Assembly (NCBI GenBank): GCA_951640165.1
Contig: OX621250.1
Coordinates: forward strand, 2,480,001-2,544,000
From: Pseudoips prasinana
Taxonomy: Eukaryota > Arthropoda > Insecta > Lepidoptera > Nolidae
Length of the DNA: 64,000 nucleotides
Direction: 5' to 3'
Shown here piece by piece: positions 31,650 to 41,800 of this stretch. The stretch's first letter is position 1. The number at the start of each line of letters is the position of its first letter. The notes beneath the pieces were generated by a model that searched no databases, was not told where the DNA came from, and was given only the letters and a program-made list of their open reading frames with translations. A program made the translations under genes and the position numbers.

Positions 31650-32270
31650 AGGTAATTTTAAAGTTGGTTAGTGGTGACTGCTAAGCCAGATCTCATGGGT
31701 TCCATTCACACCCAGGACCAAATCTTTGTGTCATGAACATGATTATTTGTTCAGGGGTTCTACCGGCTAAGCCGCCGAACATCGATTTCTTAAATGGCGT
31801 TCAAATAAATAAAGGTTAAAAGTGATTTAATCAATCGTTAAATCGGCTTCAACGTTGACAATCGATTCCGGACCATTTATGACGTCACATGTGCTCATGG
31901 AAGCCGATTGAACGATTGATTAAGTCATTTTTAACCTTTATTTAGTTTTGAACGCCATTTAAGAAATCGATGTTCGGTGGCTTAGCCGGTAGAGCCCCTG
32001 TACCAAATCTTTGTGTCATGAACATGATTATTTCTTCTGTTTCTGGGGGTAATTTTAAAGTTGGTTAGTGGTGACTGCTAAGCCAGATCTCACGGGTTCC
32101 ATTCACACCCAGGACTAAATATTTCTGTTTCTGGTAGTAATTTATCTATAGTATGTTTATATTTAAAAATATATGAGTGTAAGTATGTTTATCAGTTGCC
32201 TGGTTGCCATAGTACCAGCTCTGTCTAGTTTGGGATCTGGCAGTGTTAGTTGTCCCAAGATATATATTTA
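31650..32270 (+). mobile_element. duplicated SINE-F copies around a fold-back
   Basis: The block ggttagtggtgactgctaag ... gggttccattcacacccagg occurs at about 31665 and again at about 32060. Between them lies the inverted repeat 31757-31999. The last copy continues into the SINE-C-type tail ccagctctgtctagtttggg. Confidence 0.6.
31757..31999. repeat. fold-back, about 95-bp arms
   Basis: Left arm runs from ttctaccggctaagccgccg through taaatggcgttcaaataa; the right arm is its complement up to tggcttagccggtagagcc. Arms differ at scattered sites. The one-armed version is at 41235-41325. Confidence 0.85.
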
Positions 32271-32330
32271 TTAGTACACTAAAGGTACAATAAAATTGCA
32301 GAAAATATTCTTTCCGATCATATGTGTCCA

Positions 32331-32530
32331 TCATTTATATCCCTCATATGCCATCAACACGCTTGGCAAACGGGTGGGCGAGTGCAGTATGGTGGTCATA
32401 GTACACAGAGAGACGCTGCTGCCCCCTCTGGGAGATATTTCCTCGGGTGGACTTCTATGCCCGTATGGGATGAGCGGGCATGGCGATACTCTATGCTGTC
32501 CGCCACACAGCATTGCCTTCTCCGGGAATA
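32331..32530 (-). repeat. RTE 5'-end fragment, antisense
   Basis: Blocks cgcttggcaaacgggtgggc, gctgctgccccctctggga and tatgggatgagc are the complement of the RTE 5' region at 32690-32850. It stands head to head with that element. Confidence 0.6.
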
Positions 32531-32649
32531 TTCTACAAATTATGAAAGAAAAAGTCATTAGAGTCATTTGTGGAGTTAGTCTACCGATATTTCCCATTTT
32601 AGGCCCATTTTTAAGAATAAGATTCTTAAAAGTATACCTACTTTAACAG

Positions 32650-35600
32650 GGTTTTATGTTATGTAAATTGCTGTGTGGTGATGGCCTAAGAATATCACCA
32701 CCCCCTCTCATCCCGTGGGGGGACGTAAAAGTCGTCCCGAGGGAATATATACCAGAGAACGGGCAGCAGCGTTCTCCTGAGTACCATGTCCACCTTACTG
32801 CGATCGCCAACCCGTCTGCCAAGCGTGGCGATTATGGCAAATCCCCTCAAATGATGGACACAACCAAACCGCGGCCCCCAGTCCCCGGCAGCCCTGCTAT
32901 TCCCAGCCGTGGTAACAGCCGTGGTTACGGCAGGGCAGGGGGTGCTAAGAATCCCCGGCAGATTCCGCGTTACCAACACCGACGACCTCTGGCCCTGGCA
33001 ACATATAACACACGTACACTGCGGTCCGACGAGAAGATAACCGAACTGGAGGAAGAATTGAGCAGGTTACATTGGGATATTGTAGGATTATCTGAAGTCC
33101 GAAGAGAGGGGGAGGACTCGATAATACTGAAATCCGGAAACCTGCTCTATTACCGGGAGGGTGACCAAACATCCCAAGGTGGTGTCGGGTTCATAGTCCA
33201 CAAGTCCCTCGTGAACAACCTAGTGAAAATCGAGAGTGTGTCGACGAGGGTTGCGTACCTTATACTCAGAATCACCAAGCGGTATTCGTTGAAGGTTATA
33301 CAGGTATACGCACCCACTTCGACACACTCCGACGATGAAGTCGAGGTTATGTATGAGGACATATCCAGAGCCATACATACCTCTAACTCCTATTTCACTG
33401 TGGTCATGGGGGACTTTAACGCGAAGCTGGGCAAACGATTCGGTAATGAGCTGAGAGTGGGGCAATTTGGAACTGGTGACCGGAACCCCCGGGGCCAAGT
33501 GTTGGCCGACTTCATGGAGAAGGAGGGACTCTTTATGATGAATTCCTTCTTCAGGAAGCCGGATCACCGCAAATGGACCTGGGTGAGCCCGGATGGTAAA
33601 ACTAAAAATGAGATAGACTTTATCTTGTCGACGAGACGACAGATGTTCAATGATGTCTCCGTGATCAATGCGGTTAAAACCGGGAGCGATCACAGACTGG
33701 TCAGAGGCTCATTGAACCTTAATGTCAAACTCCAGAGGTCCCGACTGATAAAGTCTACGCTCCGACCTTTACCTATCCACGTCCAAAACCCCGAACCATT
33801 TCAGCTCGAACTGCAAAACCGTTTCGAATGCCTAGCAGACTGCGAGGAAGTGGACTCATACTATGACAGGCTCGTAGAAGCTGTCCATACGGCTGGGTCT
33901 AAGGTCTTCAAGGCCCGCCGTACAAACAGAACTAAAAAGATCTCTGACTTTACCCTGCAACTTATGGAAGATAGACGGAAAATGGTTCTGACATCCTCAG
34001 ATGATGCTACCAGATATCGGCAGCTCAACAGACAGATCTCAAAGTCTTTGACTCGCGACACGCGGCAATTTAATACAATTAGTATTAAAGAGGCCATTGA
34101 GCAGAACAAAGGCTCCAAAGTGTTCGCAAGAGCTCTGTCTGTTGGACAGAGCCAACTGACGAAGCTGAAGACTGAGGATGGTAGAATCGTCACGTCTAAA
34201 CCCGAGTTGCTGGGAGAGATCGAAAAGTTCTACGGACAGTTATATACGACCACACAGCCACCTGTCAAAAGTCATGCCTCAGATCCCAGAGCACGACTAA
34301 CCCGACATTACACCGAAGACATCCCGGACGTCAGCCTGTACGAGATTAGAATGGCTCTCAAACAACTCAAGAACAACAAGGCGCCTGGTGATGATGGAGT
34401 TACAGCAGAGCTTCTGAAGGCGGGTGGTACACCAATCCTACGGGCCCTTCAGAAGTTATTTAACTCCGTCATACTAGATGGTCAAACGCCACAAGCATGG
34501 CACAGAAGTGTGGTGGTGCTCTTCTTCAAAAAGGGCGACAAAACCCTATTGAAGAATTACAGACCCATCACACTGCTGAGCCATGTTTACAAGTTGTTTT
34601 CGAGGGTCGTTACGAACCGTCTCGCGCGCAGGTTTGACGACTTCCAGCCTCCCGAACAAGCCGGTTTCCGAAAAGGCTTTAGCACCATAGACCACATACA
34701 TACGCTGCGGCAAGTTATACAGAAGACCGAAGAGTATAACAAGCCACTGTGCTTAGCGTTTGTGGACTATGAGAAAGCCTTTGATTCTATCGAAACATGG
34801 GCCGTGCTGAGGTCTCTCATAAGGTGCCAAATTGACTACCGGTATATCGAGGTGATAAAGTGTTTGTATGAAAACGCCACTATGTCAGTGCGACTCCAGG
34901 ACCAGATCTCGAAACCTATCCACTTGCAGCGAGGCGTGAGACAGGGAGATGTTATATGTATCTCCGAAACTGTTCACCGCTGCATTGGAAGACGTCTTCA
35001 AGCTTCTGGACTGGAAAGGCTTTGGCATCAATGTCAATGGCGAGTACATCACTCACCTTCGATTTGCCGATGATATCGTAGTCATGGCTGAGACCATGGA
35101 AGACCTCGGTACAATGCTCGATGACCTCAGCAGAGTCTCTCAACAAGTGGGTCTGAAAATGAACATGGATAAGACGAAAATCATGTCAAACGTCCATGTC
35201 GCACCCACTCAATTGAAAGTTGGTGACTCTGCACTCGAAGTTGTAGAGAACTATATTTACCTAGGACAGACCATCCAACTAGGTAGGTCCAACTTCGAGA
35301 AGGAGGTCAATCGTAGAATCCAACTCGGATGGGCAGCGTTCGGGAAGCTACGTAACATCCTCTCGTCCAAAATACCGCAGTGTGTCAAGTCGAAAGTCTT
35401 CGACCAGTGTGTGTTGCCAGTGATGACATACGGAACAGAGACGTGGTCGCTCACTATGGGCCTTATTAGAAGGCTCAAGGTCACCCAAAGAGCAATGGAG
35501 AGGGCTATGCTCGGAGTTTCCCTGCGGGATCGCATCAGAAATGTCGAAATCCGCAGGCGAACCAAAGTCACCGACATAGCCCGAAGAATTGCCAAGCTGA

Positions 35601-35835
35601 AGTAGCAGTGGGCAGGGCACATAGCTCGTAGAGCCGACGGCCGTTGGGGCAGAAAGGTTCTCGAGTGGCGACCACGAACCGGAAGACGCAGCGTGGGCAG
35701 GCCCCCTACAAGATGGACCGATGATCTTGTGCGGGTCGCTGGAAATCGCTGGATGCGGATAGCGCAAGACCGGCAATTGTGGAGATCTTTGGGGGAGGCC
35801 TTTGTCCAGCAGTGGACGTCTTTCGGCTGATATGA
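32650..35835 (+). mobile_element. RTE-clade LINE, near complete but defective
   Basis: About 3.2 kb from the 5' region (ctcatcccgtggggggac) to the 3' end (cagtggacgtctttcggctg, then GATATGATGA). Its 3' end seeded copies at 4223, 45278 and 47169 in this window, and its 5' block recurs at 32331, 36900 and 59440. No target duplication was found at the present ends. Confidence 0.85.
32656..35830 (+). pseudogene. RTE ORF2 (endonuclease-RT) with frameshift and stop
   Basis: ATG at 32656. Endonuclease motifs: ATYNTRTL, VGLSEVRR, VIQVYAPTS, VMGDFNAKLG, GSDHRLV. RT motifs: NNKAPGDDGVTAELLKAG, YRPITLLSHVYKLFSRVV, QAGFRKGFSTIDH, FVDYEKAFDSIE, GVRQGD. A 4-bp insertion at about 34957-34960 shifts the frame just after GVRQGD. 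The catalytic block LRFADDIVVM and the rest follow in the +1 frame from 34949. A TAG at 35603-35605 stands where other copies have a Trp codon; coding similarity then continues to TGA at 35828. Single ORF and the FADD motif fit the RTE clade. The encoded enzyme cannot be full length. Confidence 0.85.
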
Positions 35836-35839
35836 TGAA

Positions 35840-36120
35840 ATTAGCACATTTGTATAAAAATTGGCACATAATCGTGTGGCATAAAATAAAATAAATTAAA
35901 AGTACTCACTTCATGATCAAACGCGGCTCCAGATGAATACAATTACAATTGTAAAAATATTCAACAATTTCTTGAAGTGTTTATGGCCCAGGAATATATT
36001 TAGGCCAAAATTTTAAAAGTGGTTAGGTACTAATCAAAAATTTGTGTGTGTCAAAGAAATATTTAACTGAAGTTCTAGTATCTGCAAAGATCCTAACAAT
36101 TAGTTAAGTTTTATCAATAT
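35840..36120. other. AT-rich, nothing seen
   Basis: No open frame, repeat match or RNA gene. Confidence 0.4.
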
Positions 36121-36420
36121 ATATCCTGGGACATTATGGGATCAGATGGCCGTGTGTAGACACACGGCCGTGTGTAGACACACGGCCATCTGATCCAAAA
36201 CCATACTAAGCAGAGCTTGTACTATGGAAACCAGATAAATAATATACTAATTATACTACTTTTCTTTTGTAAATACATACTTATATATAATTACACCCAG
36301 ACTCAGGACAAACAGACATGTTTATGCACACAAATATATGTCCTGGGCGGTAATCGAACTCACAACCTCCGGCGTGAAAAGCAATTTAAATATTTTCCAA
36401 ACACGCCAACAGGCCCGTTA
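36121..36420 (-). mobile_element. SINE-C, antisense copy with an internal palindrome
   Basis: From tatcctgggacattat to the ccaacaggcccgtt head. The palindrome at 36139-36196 replaces the short ttcacacacggc stretch of other copies. Confidence 0.75.
36139..36196. repeat. 58-bp palindrome inside SINE-C
   Basis: ggatcagatggccgtgtgt, a symmetric centre, then acacacggccatctgatcc; only one mismatched dinucleotide pair (ag/ag). Confidence 0.95.
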
Positions 36421-36429
36421 AAATATTTG

Positions 36430-36895
36430 AAAGTATAATAATGATTTTAAAGGAATTTTAACCACAGCGTGGTTTACACATTTTAATAACATATTTCATA
36501 TATTTGTACGCCAATATTTGGAAAAACACTTGAGATTCCATTTTAACTTCTTGTAAGGCCGATTTCTATCTATTTACCATGAATTAATGAATGTACCATA
36601 CTATGTTAAATTATATTCAACTAGGTCCAACCCCATCCAATTATGATGACAGTAGGCGGAGCCCCGGTTCTGACTATCGCGGCTTTTACTAAGTCTGTCT
36701 ACCAAATTCTTAAAACACACTAACGTAGACGTAACGTCGACGGATTAAATGTGTCAGACTACACAAACACAACTAAGAATCTAACAAAACTGAACGGAAT
36801 ACAAATATAGTATTCCGTTTATTTAAAGATTTTACTGTTATTTTAATATTTAATAACGACTTAAAGTGCTTTGGAGCTGTCAGTAACAAATAATA
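36430..36895. other. AT-rich, small inverted repeat only
   Basis: Short stem aacggaatac/gtattccgtt near 36793-36819. No gene seen. Confidence 0.4.
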
Positions 36896-36899
36896 CACA

Positions 36900-37560
36900 A
36901 ACCATCTTATAGTACTCTCGAGGGAATATCTAATATAGAATGGGCAGCAGCATTTCTCTGTGAACTATGAACATTATACTGCGCTCGTCAACCCGTTTAC
37001 CAAGCATGGCTAGAGATTTTAAATGACTGAATATGACTAGTCACAATTGTCATAAGCTTTAAATGACCGGTCATTTACTGTCAAATTCAGTCAATTGGAC
37101 TCAAACATTACTGTATATTCTCAACTACCACGCAATTATTTATTTATTTAGGTAACCAATTTATATAAAAGTTTAAATGAAGCAACGTTTTATTTTCTAT
37201 TATATCATGAGAGGATAAGACGACATCAAAGTCAATGCGCGAGGCGATGCGACGTTGCCATTTTGTCTTAAATGCACTTATGATTAGAAATGTAAAATGA
37301 TTAACACTATATAATAATACTCTATGTCATAAAAACCACTTTTTTTGTTTCAATTTAGAAGTTGTAGACTTCTATCAACGACAAAAACTTAAAAGGTAGG
37401 TACTAAAATATTAGTGAAATCAAATTGACTGAAAATGACAATTTTTTACAGTTAATGACCATTTTTGACCAATTGTACCGTAAATGACAGTCAGTCTAAT
37501 TCATTCACTTTAGTCATTTTCAACACTAAGCGTGGCGATTATGCATAATGGCATTCTTCC
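36900..37560 (+). repeat. RTE 5'-derived repeat split by a hAT-type MITE
   Basis: gagggaatatctaatatag, gggcagcagcatttctctg and caacccgtttaccaagcatg match the RTE 5' block; after the MITE, gcgtggcgattatgc continues it. Confidence 0.65.
37011..37528. mobile_element. 518-bp hAT-type MITE with 8-bp target duplication
   Basis: Begins TAGAGATTTTAAATGACTGA; the complement of its end reads TAGTGTTGAAAATGACTAAA. Flanks are agcatggc (37003-37010) and agcgtggc (37529-37536), an 8-bp duplication with one substitution. It is filled with repeated tgac/gtca motifs (aatgaccggtcattt, ttaatgaccattttt). TAG starts and 8-bp duplications are hallmarks of hAT elements. No transposase. Confidence 0.75.
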
Positions 37561-37599
37561 CGCAACATTCTTGGCGAGAGAGGCACTACCAACAGTGGA

Positions 37600-38220
37600 A
37601 ATCATTGGGCTCACATGATAATAATGAAATATGTATAAACGAAGATATGATCATTTTCACTAAATATAATCTAAATTTATATTCATTCAGACCACCGATC
37701 GAGCAGATATTGTGTTTACCTACTTACCTAATAATTACTTTAAGTGGACCAAATCCCGTGTTCATGCCCGCTTGAGTATGTTTCGCCGGACCGTCTCAAC
37801 TGGGCCGTATTGAAACCGGTAGTAGATGAACCTGCTGAGTTTGTTTCGCTGGGTCTTCTCAGTTGGGGTGCATTGGATCCGGTGTTAGCATTAAAGCGCG
37901 ACCGTCGTTTTAAACACAAGGTCCGTTATAATAATAATACTGAATTCATACCTTAATATAGACAGAACCATTCAGACAATATGTAGTAAAATATAAATTT
38001 CAATCATTAAACCTAAACATAATCCCCTCGACAATAACTTAATACAAGCTAGCTAAATATCACTACCATTATAAAATAAATTGTATAAATGTTTTAACAT
38101 TCCGTGTACCTAAATATCTGTAATAAGTAACTTGAAATAATAACTGTATTACTACAAACATGTTCTGACTATTTACAAGCGCTTTTTTTAAAGTCTACGT
38201 GAATAAAAACCTTTTTTATT
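37600..38220 (+). mobile_element. LINE-A 3' UTR, uninterrupted copy
   Basis: Matches the complement of 8147-9450 without the 745-bp insertion at 8390-9134; ends gtctacgtgaataaaaacct. It is the empty-site reference. Confidence 0.8.
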
Positions 38221-38224
38221 TTAA

Positions 38225-38640
38225 CAAACGTCGCGTAACTTGAACACAGGACGTGGCGAATACAGCAAAAATGTGGAAAATATTAGTTGGATAATTTTAT
38301 TTGAGAGCGTATGCTTTCAAAATGATCCCTCATGAAATGAAAATCGTATTCTAAGGAGTGTCGTTCTAAGGAGAGTGAGAGGCAGTCCAATTAGTATTTT
38401 GAAAAGTAGGTATAGCTGAAATCTTTAATGCTCGAATTCTGTCTGTAAGGGTGCTATTTGGTACTAAGTCGTTAATGAGTTATTTTATAATTATATTTTA
38501 CTAACGCAAAAATATACAATACAATTAAATTATTTGGATAAATGAAGTCAGCTGAATATATTTAAAAATAGTTATTTGATTTTTATGTTTCTATATTACT
38601 GTAGATAATCGATGAATGAAAATTATTAGGTACCCGTTGT
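38225..38640. other. AT-rich sequence upstream of the Toll gene
   Basis: No repeat or gene recognised; may hold regulatory DNA of the Toll gene, but no motif can be named. Confidence 0.35.
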
Positions 38641-38699
38641 AAACATACGAAGCAGGTGCAGTCTAGTCTGACAGTCAATAGTCAAGTGAAAACCCAGTC

Positions 38700-38866
38700 T
38701 CCATACTTATAAAAAAACGTCAAAATTCAAACGTAACATCTCTTTCTAACTTCACTAACTTATATCAACCTCTCACATTCAGTTCGCCCCGTCCGATCAC
38801 ACCAAGTCCAGCGTAGGTACGTAATAAAGTTTTACTTTAATAAACCAATCCTTTCTTCTATTTCAG
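38700..38866 (+). promoter_or_regulatory. probable promoter and 5' UTR end of the Toll gene
   Basis: TATA-like ttataaaaaaa at about 38707, initiator-like cattcagttcg at about 38777, and a clear acceptor ctttcttctatttcag ending at 38866, nine bases before the ATG. The acceptor implies a non-coding first exon and an intron in the 5' UTR. Part of the region (38750-38845) resembles the repeat at 55490-55640. Confidence 0.45.
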
Positions 38867-38875
38867 AGAGGAAAC

Positions 38876-41800
38876 ATGTCTCTCGCCCGCTACATATGGC
38901 TATTACTCTGCTACGCACAGTACGCGAGGACAAACCTCCTCGACGAATACGAGGAGTTCACCAATTTCCTGTACCCAGTGGACAGTAGGAACGAGGTGCT
39001 GCCAGTGGAGCTCGGCCAAGACCGTACCTCCGGATGTATCTGTAGAGCCACGACGCACTATAAGATCATCGTGTGCTTCGGCAACTACGAGTGCAGGAGA
39101 TTTCCGAAGGTTAGTACACGTTTTAAAGCATCATCAGTACTTCATCAACCTGATATCGTTCACTGCTGGACAGAGGCATCCATTTAGAGAGTCACAGCGC
39201 TTGGCATGCAAGTTAGCAACCGCAGTTAGGTGGTTACTAGTACACAGGTGGTGCTGCTGTCACACAATGTATATACAAGTATATTAATGTATATATATAA
39301 TAGTTTAATTTGCAAATCTATTCAGGTTACTTTGACACAATAAATCAAACACAACGAAATGTGAGATAGTTTTTAATCACTCGATAGATACGCCTAGAAA
39401 CTAGCGGTGCCCCGCGGTTTTACCCGCGTTAAATTTAATAAATTATCACAGCACCTCCCCCGTAAGTGATAGCGTGATAATATGTAGCCTATATGTTGAC
39501 CCGACCTCTTACTAATATTTATTTACTTTTTGAGTTTAGCCCGGACATACTTACAGACAAACAGACGCACCGACAAAATTCTAAAAACTATATTTTCGGC
39601 TTCGATATCGATTGCAGATCACACCCCAAGTATCCTTTTTAGAAAATATTCAATGTACAGTTTTGACTTTCCTACGATTTTATTATATCTATAGATTAGG
39701 GAGGCGATGGTGAACGGGTGCTGCTTGCGGTAACTGGTCGAACTGCTGTTGGGGTACTCATATTTTTTTCGCCTCTGGTAGACTTCGTGTGACTTGTTAA
39801 TATTGTAAATGTACGCGGATGCACCCACCGTTTTTTCGTCTAGCAAGAGGATATTCTAATTGCTTGAGTGAAATTGAATGGTATTGTTTATTTATTTTAT
39901 TATGATTCACTGGATGACAACGGTTCTGTGCGTGCATTAGCCTACATAACAACCAATCACAATGTAAGTAAAATACAAGACATCAAAAAACAAAATCGTA
40001 AACTGAAAGCAAAAGAAGACGAAAATAGCAACCCCGGAGTTTCTTTTTGGCTTTCTTCTCCGGGCCGTCCACCTAGGTAACTAAAGAAAGCCGCAGGCTA
40101 GCTAGGGTAGGTTCCTCAGCGGCGAGGATCGCTTTGGCCCATTAACGCGTGATCGGTGATCCCGTGCATGTGATCACACCCTCATTTAGAATTTCGTCTC
40201 TTTGCTTTAGTCTTCCATTCTTTAATTTTAATGTAAACTAAATTTCAAAATAATAGATTAGTAACTTGTTATTTATTTAAGGATTTCAGAAAATGTCTGC
40301 GATAAAACAAACCGCACGGACCGACAATTATTTTTTTTTGCAACTTTTATACTATCCACTATGTTTGAGTACAGCATTGTGAGCTTGACAAGTACAAGTG
40401 TATGTTAATACCCAAGTGCTGAATAAATTTCATTTCATTTCATTTATATATACAATCAATATCTACAGATTTCAATAAATGTGGCGAATAGAAAATATAT
40501 ATAAAAAGCTCCTACGTCTCCTCTTCTGTGTCCTATTTAAGAGAATTTTCTATACGCAATTGTATAAATAAACTGAAGAATGAGGTATAGTCTTTGGACT
40601 TGAACTTGAGTACTGAAGCGAACATTTTTCTTTATCTTATCTTCGTCCAAGTAGACCAATAGGCCATGACGTAGACGGCACACGTGGTGGCCCTTAGGAA
40701 GCTTAGTTTTACTATCTTGTAACACGTATTAAAATAGATAACATAGAAACAAGGTGTCTGTAAACCTTGGTCAAATATTTAGTCTTAGTTTCGTATAGTT
40801 TCGTTAGTCGATCTACATTGTATCTATAGGTACACCAAGCCGTAACACCCACACCATAAACGCCTGTCACGGGATCGAATTCGGTACAAATATTTGTATC
40901 TAGATAAATTCGGCTAGGATTTGGAGTTACAGCACTTTTTGCAGCATCTGGATCGTATTACTACCTTATAGCTAGAATTTATTATTTGTTCTATAACTGG
41001 TTCGATGCGAACAAATCATGAAGATGATCAAAACTAAACATGAAAATTGGATATAATAAAAAAATATATTTTTCATAATTAATAATATTATCCTGGGACA
41101 TTATTCACACACGGTCATCTGATCCTAAAATAAACATTCTTTTTTTGTGGCTTTCTTCTCCGGGTCGTCCACCTAGGTAGCTAGAGAAAGCCGCAGGCTA
41201 GCTAGGGTAGGATCTTCAGCGGCGAGGATCGCGTTTTAACAATTGATTAAGTCATTTTTAGCCTTTATTTATTTGAACGCCATTTAAGAAATGCATGTTC
41301 GGCGACTTAGCCGGTAGAACCCCTTGGAGGGTATACCGCGGCGCCGCAACTCGTGGGTAAACCCACGAGTTGCGGCGCCGCGGTATGAATGGCAAGCATT
41401 TACCAACCACATAATTTTAACATGCCGTCATAATTTTAACATGACTCTTTAAAGTAGTTTAAGAAATGTTATGAATATTGAAAAAGATACTGACATAGGC
41501 GTATTATATACGAAACTGACTACTACGAAGCAGATCCTATTATTATTGAAGAATAAACAGAGATTTTAGTAAATTACACCAAATTTCCCCATACTGTTTA
41601 ATCAGTCTTGGAGTATATAACCTGCAGATTAACTGGCAAGTTTTAGTTGGCACGACAAAAATAAATTCCAGTATTAACTACTTAGGTAAGAAAATGTAGA
41701 ACGTCAATGCAAACAGATTTTATCTAATCACAAGTACAACCAGTTAATATCATTCATTAGGCACCATCATCATCTTTCGTCATCTTTGTAGGACAGACAG

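Noticed and set aside
32656..35073. Active RTE retrotransposon
   Set aside because: A 4-bp insertion after GVRQGD and a later TAG interrupt the protein.
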